The notes under the pieces: model-generated
What the model was told of the DNA's origin: nothing
Database searches by the model: none
Seen by the model: the letters and a program-made list of their open reading frames with translations, nothing else
Program-made: the position numbers and the translations under genes
Part shown: positions 37,840-46,740 of the stretch, piece by piece
Numbering within the stretch: position 1 is the first letter of the stretch
How the letters are laid out: each line of letters begins with the position of its first letter
Assembly (NCBI GenBank): GCA_036676415.1
Contig: JAKFCX010000025.1
Coordinates: 1-64,000 of the forward strand
Length of the DNA: 64,000 bases
From: JAEZDC01 sp036676415
Lineage (GTDB): Bacteria; Bacteroidota; Bacteroidia; Chitinophagales; Chitinophagaceae
Direction: 5' to 3'

Positions 37840-39737
37840 TTTTTCTTCGGCACTTGTTTGATCAGCCATTGAACAAGATCAGTTGCTGCTTCATAATTAT
37901 CAAAATCAGCAGGCAATTTTCTTCCATCAACATATTCGTTGTACAACCAGGGATCACCTATAATAAACACTGTTCCTTTTCCATATTTTGCTATTGCTGC
38001 AACTTTAATATCACCCTTGCTCAACACTGTTGTAGCAGGTTTTGTAACATGCAATGAAGCCAGTTCTTTGATGTAAAGTTTCTTTGCATTTTTAAAGACA
38101 GGATTACCTGAAGACACGATTACAGCACCTTGTTCAAATTGATTTCCTTCCACAAGATTTTTCTTGTCTTCATTCAAATGCACACCAAAGGTTTCTGTGA
38201 GCTTGTTGAAGTTGGTGAACTCTGCATTGCCTGCATCATTTCCCATTAATACCAATACACCACCTTTTTTAACCCAATGTGAAATTGCTTTGATGTGCTG
38301 TTGATTGATGAAGTTTGGTCTTTCAGTTTCTTTTTCTGTATCAGGATCAACGATCCAGTATATATCTGCATTCTTTAAATTCTCTGCTGTTGGTGCAGAT
38401 TCCAGCGATTGTTTTTTTACACCGTGAATATTGAAGATATCCCCCAGCATTGCAAAACCTCCATTGCTTTTATCTTCCCAGGTATAATGCCATCTGATAG
38501 TTGCACCTGTTGCATCTTCTTTCCACTCATCATTGAAATAATAATCAAGCAACACCGTCTTTCCTTTACCTATAATTTGTTTTGGCAACATCTCCATTTC
38601 CACTGCAACTTTGATAAGAGCACCCACACCTTTCGGATCATTAACGATCACCGGTTCACTCATATAATATTCAAAACTTCCATCTCTGTAAGGCTTACCA
38701 CCTAAACCTGAGACAGCCACGGTACCATGCAAATTGGTTTGACCGTTTTCTACTTTGATAAATTGTTTTATAATTCCTCCATAAGCTTTCATAGCATTGG
38801 ATAAATAAGATGCTGGTAAATATCCTTTGCGTATTCCTTTAGCTAAGGTGTAAGTCAACATAGAAGAAGCAGACGCTTCGAGATAATTTTTCGGCTCATT
38901 TGACTTATCAACTACATCATACCATAAACCTGTTTTGGCATCCTGTACTCTCGTAACTGCTTTTGCAAAACGATTCAGGATAGCGATAATCGAGTCTCGC
39001 CCTTCATGATCATTTGGGAAATAATCAAGCGCATCTACCATAGCCATTCCATACCAGCCTAAGGCTCTTCCCCAGAAGTTTGGTGAAAGACCTGTTGTTT
39101 TATCAGCCCATTTTTGTTGCCTGCTTTCATCCCAGCCATGGTATAACAAACCTGTCTTAGGATCTCTTGCATTCCTCTCCATTAATATGAACTGATTGGC
39201 TACATCTTCAAACACATTGTCCTCATCAAACAGCATAGCATACTCAGCGTAAAAAGGTTGAGCCATATACAATCCATCTAACCACATCTGGTTAGGATAA
39301 ATATTCTTATGCCAGAACCCACCTTCTGAAGTTCTGGGATGATCAGTTAACTGGTTTCTTAAAAGCTTTGCTGCTTTCCTGTATTTATCTTTTCCTGTTA
39401 CACGATAAAGCAACAACAAGAGCTTACCATTGTTCACATGATCAATATTGAATTCATCATGCTTATATCCTTTTATGCTACCATCTTCCTTCACATAATA
39501 ATCCATGCTCTTCTGGATGTAGCTGAAGTATTTTCCATCACCGGTAGCATTCCATATTCCTTCAATGCCTTTTAGAATCACACCCTGGTCGTATCTCCAT
39601 TTTGGTGCTTTATCATTGGGCAGCATGAAAGAATCTTTCCAGATTGTCATTGCAGTTTCGGCAAGCTTTTTACTCCAATCCTGTGCATGTAGGTTTACTG
39701 CAAGAATCAATAATAATATCGTTAGTAATTTCTTCAT
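37836..39737 (-). CDS. GH105 unsaturated glucuronyl/galacturonyl hydrolase with C-terminal DUF4350 domain
   Basis: A 633-residue periplasmic protein (signal peptide to about residue 19). The (alpha/alpha)6 GH105 domain spans about 20-380, with the catalytic Asp154 in MWLDGLYMAQPF. GH105 enzymes remove the 4,5-unsaturated uronic acid left by pectate lyases. The C-terminal 230 or so residues resemble DUF4350, a glutamine-amidotransferase-like fold (WVKKGGVLVLMGND) with no visible catalytic triad. The gene overlaps the CE8 gene downstream by 4 bases. Choice of unsaturated rhamnogalacturonyl rather than galacturonyl substrate is not settled by sequence. Confidence 0.88.
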   Translation of the reverse strand: MKKLLTILLLILAVNLHAQDWSKKLAETAMTIWKDSFMLPNDKAPKWRYDQGVILKGIEGIWNATGDGKYFSYIQKSMDYYVKEDGSIKGYKHDEFNIDHVNNGKLLLLLYRVTGKDKYRKAAKLLRNQLTDHPRTSEGGFWHKNIYPNQMWLDGLYMAQPFYAEYAMLFDEDNVFEDVANQFILMERNARDPKTGLLYHGWDESRQQKWADKTTGLSPNFWGRALGWYGMAMVDALDYFPNDHEGRDSIIAILNRFAKAVTRVQDAKTGLWYDVVDKSNEPKNYLEASASSMLTYTLAKGIRKGYLPASYLSNAMKAYGGIIKQFIKVENGQTNLHGTVAVSGLGGKPYRDGSFEYYMSEPVIVNDPKGVGALIKVAVEMEMLPKQIIGKGKTVLLDYYFNDEWKEDATGATIRWHYTWEDKSNGGFAMLGDIFNIHGVKKQSLESAPTAENLKNADIYWIVDPDTEKETERPNFINQQHIKAISHWVKKGGVLVLMGNDAGNAEFTNFNKLTETFGVHLNEDKKNLVEGNQFEQGAVIVSSGNPVFKNAKKLYIKELASLHVTKPATTVLSKGDIKVAAIAKYGKGTVFIIGDPWLYNEYVDGRKLPADFDNYEAATDLVQWLIKQVPKKK

Positions 39738-39770
39738 TGTTGTTTTACCAGCTATATCACTTTAATGATC

Positions 39771-39805
39771 GTTCCTTGTGTCACTCACTTCATCGTTCTG
39801 AACTT
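39771..39805. repeat. Partial copy of the intergenic repeat family
   Basis: GTTCCTTGTGTCACTCACTT followed by a CGTTCTGAAC tract matches the left end of the 33465-33552 copy. It occupies the gap between GH28 and GH105; the last bases reach the GH28 stop codon region. Confidence 0.6.
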
Positions 39806-41450
39806 ATTTCACCTGTACAGATGTTTTTGTTGCACCGAAGTTTACTTCATGCACTTTCTTTGTTTTAGACGCATCGGTGTTAGATAAAATAATACCAGTC
39901 GATTTTTCACCTGTAACATTCAGTAATAACTCAGCATTGTTATAAATGATCTTGTCAAGCGTTATATTCTTACTGTTATGAATGTTCATTACCGGATTAA
40001 CATCTGTGGTATACAGGGCAATATTCTTCAGTGAAATGCCTGAACCTTCTGTCATATCCAATCCGTGTTTAGCCTGCAGCGTCATGTTCTCCAGGTAAAT
40101 GTTCTGAACATTCATCTCCGGAATTCCTCTTACAAAAATTGCTTTTTCTGCACCGTTACAAACAACATTCTTCACCCAAACATTTCTGAATACGGGTGTT
40201 TCTTCTGTAACAGGTTTTGTTTCTACTTTAGGTGGAGCAACTTTCTCACCAGCCAGAGGGATCGGATCTTTAGCTTCGTAGTACATATCAAACAAAATGG
40301 CTTCACCAATAATATCTTTCATTGAGATGTTGCTGATAAAGATATTCTCCACAACACCACCTCTGCCTCTTGTTGTCTTAAAACGAATACCAATATCAGT
40401 TCCAACAAAAGTGCAATTATCCACCCAAATGTTTCTTGCACCGCCACTCATTTCACTTCCGACAACAAAACCACCGTGTGCGGCATAAACAATACAGTTA
40501 CGAATAATGACATTCTCTGTTGGCATTGCTCTCTTTCTTCCTTCAGCATCTCTACCACTCTTAATGCAAAGACCATCGTCACCTACATCGAAGGTGCTGT
40601 TCTCTACTAAAACGTTCTTACAGCTTTCGATATCAATTCCATCTCCATTCTGTGCATACCATGGATTTTTTACCTGGATATTTCTTACTGTAACATCCTC
40701 ACACATCAATGGATGAAGATTCCAGGCTGGTGAGTTTTGGAATGTTACACCTTCAAGCAGTACTTTTTTACATTTAGTAAACACTAATAGATTGGGTCGA
40801 AGAAAATCTTTTACTGAATCGTAAAATGCAGCAGTTTTTTCAGGAGAAATAGCACCAGGATTCTTATACTTTGATCCTCTTAAAGACTTCTCTGACGGAT
40901 ACCAGATTTTTTGATCATCACTCAACATTCCACCAGAAGCAACTAATTTTTTCCAGTTGCTTGCAGAGAGTTTGTCTTTCTTCACCATTCTCCAGGCATC
41001 ACCGTTTCCATCAATAATACCAAAGCCGGTAACTGCAATATTGGTTGCATTGGTCGCAGAGATCGGAGATTGATTTCTCATTTGAGGTAAGCCTTCCCAA
41101 TTCCCCTCCACCAATTTGAACTGGCTAAAATCATCCGTTGTTTGCAAAACTGCATTTCTTTTCAGGTGAAGGTTCACATTGCTTTTTAGTTCAACAGGAC
41201 CGGTTAACCAAAATCCTTCAGGCACCAATACTACACCCCCACCTTTCTTTGAACAAGCATTAATAGCATCATTGATGGCTTTTGTGTTGAGTGTAACACC
41301 ATCCGGTTTAGCTCCGTATCGAAGGATATTGAAAGTGTCTTTTTTGAAGACCGGGGATTTAACAACTACAGGAATTTTCTTTTGAGCATTACAGAAACTG
41401 ATTGCTAATACCCCTAGAACACACAATCCGTTCTTTATCATATTCATCAT
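39804..41450 (-). CDS. Polygalacturonase, GH28
   Basis: A 548-residue secreted beta-helix glycosidase (signal peptide to about residue 22). The GH28 motifs are present with family-typical spacing: NGDGID (268-273, supplying Asp270), GDD with Asp291 and Asp292, His325-Gly326, and RFK in place of RIK. It hydrolyses galacturonan or rhamnogalacturonan; the RG-I-related genes in this operon suggest either. It is the first gene of an operon that continues through GH105, CE8, uxaB, uxaA, uxaC, kduD and kduI. An operator-like pair lies 135-160 bases upstream. Confidence 0.9.
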   Translation of the reverse strand: MMNMIKNGLCVLGVLAISFCNAQKKIPVVVKSPVFKKDTFNILRYGAKPDGVTLNTKAINDAINACSKKGGGVVLVPEGFWLTGPVELKSNVNLHLKRNAVLQTTDDFSQFKLVEGNWEGLPQMRNQSPISATNATNIAVTGFGIIDGNGDAWRMVKKDKLSASNWKKLVASGGMLSDDQKIWYPSEKSLRGSKYKNPGAISPEKTAAFYDSVKDFLRPNLLVFTKCKKVLLEGVTFQNSPAWNLHPLMCEDVTVRNIQVKNPWYAQNGDGIDIESCKNVLVENSTFDVGDDGLCIKSGRDAEGRKRAMPTENVIIRNCIVYAAHGGFVVGSEMSGGARNIWVDNCTFVGTDIGIRFKTTRGRGGVVENIFISNISMKDIIGEAILFDMYYEAKDPIPLAGEKVAPPKVETKPVTEETPVFRNVWVKNVVCNGAEKAIFVRGIPEMNVQNIYLENMTLQAKHGLDMTEGSGISLKNIALYTTDVNPVMNIHNSKNITLDKIIYNNAELLLNVTGEKSTGIILSNTDASKTKKVHEVNFGATKTSVQVK

Positions 41451-41584
41451 GGCAATTGTTAGATTAGAACGTACGAAGTTGTACGATCTTGTAAAAACGG
41501 CTTTCAGAGGGTTCTACCTCTTTAAAACTTAAGCAAGTTTACTCATATTCCTTGGGTGGATTGGCAGGTCACAATTCTTTATTT

Positions 41585-41610
41585 ACGCAATCGTTACCGA
41601 AATCGTTACC
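41585..41610. promoter_or_regulatory. Operator-like pair upstream of the GH28 operon
   Basis: ACGCAATCGTTACCGA (41585-41600) is followed at once by a half copy, AATCGTTACC (41601-41610). The 12-base spacing from one TCGTTACC to the next is one helical turn, which suits two cooperatively bound half-sites. Confidence 0.68.
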
Positions 41611-41688
41611 ATGTTTTGATTAAAAAATATAAGTGTTTTTGAAAGCAATACACTCCTTCTTTAACAATGAGACATACATGGATTATCC

Positions 41689-41721
41689 ATGGAATATACA
41701 TGGAATATACATGGAATATAC
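41689..41721. repeat. Three direct copies of an 11-base unit
   Basis: The unit ATGGAATATAC occurs three times without a break, and a degenerate fourth (ATGGATTATCC) lies just before. The unit is close to one helical turn. The role is unknown. Confidence 0.85.
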
Positions 41722-41893
41722 TGTAGTCCTGGTGGAGTATCCCCAGGGGTGACATTGAGGTTGACCAGACCTCGCTCACAGGTTACTTATCAGTAAGGTA
41801 AGCTTTGAGTACAGGTGCGTAGGGAATAATGCCGGCATAACCATTAAATATGGTTGAAGGAAGTGAAACGCTTAAAGTAATGCGACTAAAACC

Positions 41894-43303
41894 TTACGAA
41901 ACCGGCCGTATTTTCATTGGAACAATACTCGTTAGTTCGTCCATTTTAACAGGACGCTTTTCTTCAATACTTTTTCTTGCAGCCACACCGATCAATATTG
42001 ACATTGCTCCATCTCTTGTACCGGCCATCAATTTAAAAGGGTCTGGTGACTGTGGATTGCGGAACATCCTGTCGTGCATGCGAATATCTCCTCCTCCGTG
42101 TCCACCTTTGAACTTTGGAACTTTAATTGATTCGACATCTTTTTTAAAGTTGTCGCCGATTATTATTTCTGCATAGCCCACAGGCTTTTCATCTTTCTCA
42201 CTGCTCATCTCGATTTTATGTCGCTCTTCCTGTGTGATATTTTCAAAGCTGGTTGGTTGGTATGGAATGTCTAGCCAGGTATCCATTTTCCCATCCAGAC
42301 CGTTAAAGCTGAGTCGCCAACCTTCGTAAGGTGAATAGGTGGTTAATGAATAATTTACAGTAACGCCATTAGCATAAACGATCTGTGCACTCATTTTATC
42401 GTAGATGTCTATCTCTTCCCTGAACACACAATTATCCCTGATGTAACCATCATATTTTTCATTAGCCACATAGAGGTTCATCATCATTTCATCTTTTGTT
42501 ATGTCCCAGTAGAATTTGCATTTGTCTTTGTGTTCACAACCCATACATCGTTTGCCACGGAAAGGATTGCTCTTGCCGTAGTGTTCCAGTTTTCCATAAG
42601 CAGTTACTTCTACAGGATCCGAATCGAGCCACCAATTTAACAGGTCGAAATGATGAGTTGATTTATGAACCCAAAGCGAGCCGCTTTTGTCTTTTAAGCC
42701 ATGCCACCTCCTGAAGTAATCTGCACCATGGTACACGTTCAGGTACCAATTAAAATCAACAGAAGTAATCTTGCCAATTCTATTTTGTGAAAGCAGTTCT
42801 TTTATTTTAGTAGGATGAGGACCATGTCGATAATTAAAAGCAACGATAACTTTCTTTCCTGATCTTTTTTCTGCATCAAGAATGGCCTGGCATTTCACTT
42901 CATCAGTAGTCATCGGTTTTTCTGTGATGACATCTACACCCATTTCGAGTGCTTTTATTATTTGTTTGTCATGCTCCGAATCTGTTGTAGTAACGATAAC
43001 GATATCAGGTTTTACCGTTTTCAGCATCAGTTCGTAATTAGTGAATGTTGGACAATTTACCTGCATTCTCTCTTTTGCATATTTCATCCGGCCTTCATTC
43101 AAATCACATAAGCCCACAAATTCAACGAAGTCGTTATAATTACTCTTAACAGTGGCACCCCAGAAACGCATTCCTCTTATCCCTGTTCCTACCAGTGCCA
43201 GTTTCTTTTTGTTAGCTGTTGAAGCAAATGTTGTTAATGGATTTGCCAGCAATGCACCCAATGCGGTTACTGAAGTTGCTTCAATGAATCTGCGTCTGTT
43301 CAT
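41894..43303 (-). CDS. Tat-exported Gfo/Idh/MocA family oxidoreductase with Cys-rich insert
   Basis: The ATG at 43303 starts a twin-arginine signal (MNRRRFIEATS), so I use it rather than the longer frame to 43429; it gives 469 residues. The NAD(P)-binding loop GTGIRG is at 39-44, the conserved EKP at 128-130, and the catalytic His region HKSTHHFDLL near 213-222. A CX2CX4C motif at 253-261 (C253, C256, C261) is unusual for the family and may hold a metal. The export signal means the cofactor is probably carried tightly bound from the cytoplasm. It is the last gene of the CE8-CE12-CE8-GH43 operon, 10 bases past the GH43 stop. The reaction is unknown; some relatives (GH109) use NAD to break glycosidic bonds. 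Confidence 0.82.
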   Translation of the reverse strand: MNRRRFIEATSVTALGALLANPLTTFASTANKKKLALVGTGIRGMRFWGATVKSNYNDFVEFVGLCDLNEGRMKYAKERMQVNCPTFTNYELMLKTVKPDIVIVTTTDSEHDKQIIKALEMGVDVITEKPMTTDEVKCQAILDAEKRSGKKVIVAFNYRHGPHPTKIKELLSQNRIGKITSVDFNWYLNVYHGADYFRRWHGLKDKSGSLWVHKSTHHFDLLNWWLDSDPVEVTAYGKLEHYGKSNPFRGKRCMGCEHKDKCKFYWDITKDEMMMNLYVANEKYDGYIRDNCVFREEIDIYDKMSAQIVYANGVTVNYSLTTYSPYEGWRLSFNGLDGKMDTWLDIPYQPTSFENITQEERHKIEMSSEKDEKPVGYAEIIIGDNFKKDVESIKVPKFKGGHGGGDIRMHDRMFRNPQSPDPFKLMAGTRDGAMSILIGVAARKSIEEKRPVKMDELTSIVPMKIRPVS

Positions 43304-43313
43304 AAAAATATAT

Positions 43314-44939
43314 TTAAGGTTCAACCCTAAACCAATCAATATCGGCCCAGCCGGCGTCATTTGTTTTAGTTGTTCGTGTGCAAAAGAAACCAACCTTAGC
43401 ACCAATCCATTTTCCGGGTTGTGCAACAAATTTATTTTCGAGATATATATAATTTATTCCATCAGAGCTATAACCAAATTCACACACAGCACCTTTGGTT
43501 ATCCTGACCCTAAAGTATATTTCACCATTGAATTTAGTAATGATCTTTTCATTTTCAACAGAACCTTTTTCAGCTTGTTTGCAGGTATTGTACGTTAGAT
43601 AGGTTGCATCTGCTTTTTTTATAAGTGAGAGATAGGAATAATCTCCACCCATTACTACCAGTCCAAACTTCTCACCTACAATACGAGGTTTGAATAAAGC
43701 TTTCGTAGTAACAGTAAATTCTTCAGCAGGAAATTTCTGTAGCAACAGGTTTGGTATATGCCATAGATTTTTTGTGCTGTCAACCTGGTAAGAAAATAAT
43801 CTAAGTGAATTTCCATTCAAAAATGACCAATATGGCTTTGGGTTAGTATGCCATTGCCATTGCAGACCAATTTTATTCTCGTTGAATTCATCACTTTCCG
43901 GAGGAGTGATTATTGGAAATGATTTACCAACATTTGGTTTCTTATGCACTAATACCGGTTCTCCTTTCCCGTTACCATCTTTATCAACTCCTATTACGGG
44001 CCAATCGTTCAACCATTGCATTGGCTGCAGGTGAACAATTCTTCCGTAAGCATCTTTATCCTGGAAATGAATGAACCAATCTTCACCTGTTTTGGTATTG
44101 ATCCATGCACCCTGGTGAGGTCCGTTTATGTTTGTTGAACCCTGGTCCATCACAACGTTTCTTTCATAAGGACCATAGATGTTCTTCGAACGCAGAACAG
44201 TCTGCCATCCTGTTGATACACCACCAGCAGGAGCGAAAATGTAATAGTAACCATTTCGCTTATAAAACTTAGGACCTTCGATGGTTGGATCAAGGTCATG
44301 ACCATCATATACAATTACACCTTCGTCTAGCACTTTGGTTCCTTCCGTATTCATTTGTTTTACAACGATGAGACTTTTTATTCCTGCCCTGCTTCCTGCA
44401 AAAGCATGAACGACATAAGCTTTACCATTATCGTCCCACAAAGGACAGGGATCTATCAACCCTTTACCGGCTTCTACTAATATTGGTTCACTCCATGGAC
44501 CTTTAATATTTTTGGATTTGATGAGATATAATCCAAAATCAGGATCAGGATAGTAGATATAAAATTCATTTTTGTGATAACGGATAGACGGAGCCCAAAC
44601 TCCATTACCATGTTGCGGTTTTGAATAATGCTCGGAAGGTGAAATCCTGGTTAAGGCATAACCAATGAGATTCCAGTTTACCAGATCTTTTGAATGTAAA
44701 ATTGGAATGCCTGGTACATCTGAAAAACTGGATGATATCATATAATAATCATCTCCTATTCTTATTGCATCAGGGTCTGAATAATCAGCATGTATGACCG
44801 GGTTTTTGTATGTACCATCTCCATTGTCAGCTACCCAGACTTTTGAAACATATTTATTCTCTTGTGCGAAAACACAGAAACATATGACTATCAATAAAAA
44901 TGTAAGAAGAAGCTTGATATTTTTTTGAGTCAAAATCAT
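43314..44939 (-). CDS. GH43 family arabinofuranosidase/xylosidase
   Basis: A 541-residue secreted enzyme when read from the ATG at 44939; the open frame reaches 44975 but its start lies inside the repeat at 44970. The propeller has Asp55 (DPDAI), Asp163 (DPCPLW) and Glu221 (TIEGPKF), and the C-terminal third (about 345-540) is a beta-sandwich resembling the DUF1349/GH43 C-terminal module. It would remove arabinose or xylose side chains from pectin, probably from the RG-I or substituted galacturonan fraction. It follows CE8 in the operon, with a 91-base gap holding a repeat. Confidence 0.88.
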   Translation of the reverse strand: MILTQKNIKLLLTFLLIVICFCVFAQENKYVSKVWVADNGDGTYKNPVIHADYSDPDAIRIGDDYYMISSSFSDVPGIPILHSKDLVNWNLIGYALTRISPSEHYSKPQHGNGVWAPSIRYHKNEFYIYYPDPDFGLYLIKSKNIKGPWSEPILVEAGKGLIDPCPLWDDNGKAYVVHAFAGSRAGIKSLIVVKQMNTEGTKVLDEGVIVYDGHDLDPTIEGPKFYKRNGYYYIFAPAGGVSTGWQTVLRSKNIYGPYERNVVMDQGSTNINGPHQGAWINTKTGEDWFIHFQDKDAYGRIVHLQPMQWLNDWPVIGVDKDGNGKGEPVLVHKKPNVGKSFPIITPPESDEFNENKIGLQWQWHTNPKPYWSFLNGNSLRLFSYQVDSTKNLWHIPNLLLQKFPAEEFTVTTKALFKPRIVGEKFGLVVMGGDYSYLSLIKKADATYLTYNTCKQAEKGSVENEKIITKFNGEIYFRVRITKGAVCEFGYSSDGINYIYLENKFVAQPGKWIGAKVGFFCTRTTKTNDAGWADIDWFRVEP

Positions 44940-44969
44940 TAGATGTATTGTTGAATAGAAATACATATT

Positions 44970-44989
44970 GTACAAGAGTGCGACGCAAC
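44970..44989. repeat. Partial copy of the intergenic repeat family
   Basis: GTACAAGAGTGCGACGCAAC is identical to the inverse of 27455-27474 and differs by one base from 33533-33552. It lies just before the GH43 start and creates a spurious longer frame. Confidence 0.75.
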
Positions 44990-45030
44990 GGAAGCTTCAT
45001 ATTGTTCCTGAAGCTGGCCTCATTATAATA

Positions 45031-45981
45031 CTACTCAGGAGACCAGTCACCCAAAATGTTCCTGATTGTAAATTTCTTCACTTCATCTTCCGTTAATTGC
45101 TTAGCCCATGGAACTCTTTTTGATCTATCTCCACCAGGACCCGTGCTACCGTATTCTGCATAACGGGCTGTTGTTTCATTTGCAGGATTTCTCCAGTTGT
45201 TCCACCCTTCTGGTATGATGTGTTTATCCATCCAACAATTAATGTAAGTAACGCTTGCAGTTGGAGTCCATGGTCTTCCCAATGAAACTTTATTGATATT
45301 ACTATCTGCTGTTAATTTACAGTCGATGAAAACAAAACCATAAGGAATAATGCTGTTTGTTGATGCTGCGGTGACGTGTGAATTTTTCTTACTGTGAATG
45401 AGACAGTTTTTGAATACAGCAGTTGCTGCACCGAAAATAAAATCGGTAGTTCCTTCTATATAACAATCTTCAAAGTAATGTTTAACACCTGAGCCGCTTA
45501 AGAACAACACATCCTGGAAGCCTGTCATTTTACAGTTTTTAAAAGAAGCCCTATTGCCTTCAATTCTTAAAGCGACAGCCTGGCCTGCAGTAAAGCCTGC
45601 ATTATTTTGGAAGGTGATGTTCTCTGCATGAAAGTCGTTGCCGTAAATAAATGTTGAGGCACATGTCCAGGTATTGAGTGTATCGCCATTAGGCAGTTTT
45701 GTACCTGCATGATTATCGAAAGTGAGTACAGTATTCTTTGCATCTTCACCCTTGAACGTGATGAAGTTTTTTGTTGCATCAACGGTGATCACTTCTTTGT
45801 AAATGCCTTTCTTTATATGAATGATAAACCTGCTTTTACTATTTGAAGGAATTGCATCCAAAGCAGACTGGACAGTTTTGTATTGACCACTTCCATCTTG
45901 TGCAACAACAATTTTTTTCTGTTGCGAAAAAGCAAATGTTGCACTAACACAGAATAATGATAACAATAAGAAATATTTCAT
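45031..45981 (-). CDS. Pectin methylesterase, CE8
   Basis: A 316-residue secreted beta-helix esterase with signal peptide to about residue 20. All expected catalytic positions are present: Gln134, Gln156, Asp157 (QDVLF), Asp180 in the TDFIFG motif and Arg236 in LGRPW. It demethylates homogalacturonan so that pectate lyases and polygalacturonase can act. Its start codon shares one base with the CE12 stop, showing tight coupling. It has no T9SS tail, so it probably acts in the periplasm. Confidence 0.93.
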   Translation of the reverse strand: MKYFLLLSLFCVSATFAFSQQKKIVVAQDGSGQYKTVQSALDAIPSNSKSRFIIHIKKGIYKEVITVDATKNFITFKGEDAKNTVLTFDNHAGTKLPNGDTLNTWTCASTFIYGNDFHAENITFQNNAGFTAGQAVALRIEGNRASFKNCKMTGFQDVLFLSGSGVKHYFEDCYIEGTTDFIFGAATAVFKNCLIHSKKNSHVTAASTNSIIPYGFVFIDCKLTADSNINKVSLGRPWTPTASVTYINCWMDKHIIPEGWNNWRNPANETTARYAEYGSTGPGGDRSKRVPWAKQLTEDEVKKFTIRNILGDWSPE

Positions 45982-46736
45982 TACTTAGCCTTTGGGATGA
46001 TTATTCTTTCATTTAATTCCAGTTTGAGTTCTCTGATACCACTCAAAACGATTTGTGCAATAAGTCTTGCTCCCAGTTCATTGAAATGAGTATTATCTGT
46101 TTTGCCTTCAGGATAATTCGGGTGCTCACCAGGTTTTAGTTGCAGGAAAAGCAGTTTTGAACTTTCTGATCCGAATTGCTGGTACAGCGACATACTCTTT
46201 GCATCAAGATCAATTAAAGGAACCTGCTGTTCTTTCGCAACATCTTTTACCAGTTGTGAATAGATCTCATGCGTTGGAACCTGCAAAGTGTCTTTAAACT
46301 TTCTTCTTGAAACAGGTGTGAGTAAAACGGGATTGGCTTTCTTATTTCTTGCTTCACTGATAAATTTTACGAGGTTGGCTTTATACTCTTCCGGGGTGGT
46401 ATAACGATCAACTTTTTCTTTTGATTCATCGTTATGACCAAACTGGATGAATACATAATCTCCTTCCTGCAAATTCTTTTCGATCGATTGCCAAAGCTTT
46501 TCCGAAATGAATGTCCTGGTACTTCTGCCATTCTTCGCGATATTTTTTACCACAACTGAAGAATCGAAGAAATGTACAAAAGGCATTCCCCATCCCGTTT
46601 CCGGATAAGCTTTTGTTTCTTTAATTGACATGGTTGAATCACCTGCCAGCCACACTGTAATTTTCTTTTTACCACCATTTGTAAACGACAGCAGGAAGAA
46701 AATCAATATCAACAAAAGCGATCGGTTGTTCATCAT
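45981..46736 (-). CDS. Rhamnogalacturonan acetylesterase, CE12 (SGNH)
   Basis: A 251-residue secreted SGNH esterase with Ser34 in AGDST, a conserved Gly-Asn pair (KNGRST), Asn102 in FGHND and Asp214-His217 in DNTHFNE. It removes acetyl groups from rhamnogalacturonan I or acetylated galacturonan. It sits between two CE8 genes and starts 4 bases after the longer CE8 stop. The family and its neighbours support a role in RG-I. Confidence 0.9.
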   Translation of the reverse strand: MMNNRSLLLILIFFLLSFTNGGKKKITVWLAGDSTMSIKETKAYPETGWGMPFVHFFDSSVVVKNIAKNGRSTRTFISEKLWQSIEKNLQEGDYVFIQFGHNDESKEKVDRYTTPEEYKANLVKFISEARNKKANPVLLTPVSRRKFKDTLQVPTHEIYSQLVKDVAKEQQVPLIDLDAKSMSLYQQFGSESSKLLFLQLKPGEHPNYPEGKTDNTHFNELGARLIAQIVLSGIRELKLELNERIIIPKAK

Positions 46737-46740
46737 GGAT

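Larger units (their letters stand above)
41451..41893. other. Regulatory gap upstream of the GH28 operon
   Basis: This 443-base gap contains an operator-like site at 41585-41610 and three tandem 11-base repeats at 41689-41721. No ORF or RNA gene is credible. It is also the 3' end of the oxidoreductase transcript, for which I see no clear terminator. Confidence 0.6.

Noticed and set aside
43152..43598. A 148-residue plus-strand frame across the oxidoreductase/GH43 junction
   Set aside because: Both ends lie in strong genes on the minus strand, and it has no recognisable features.
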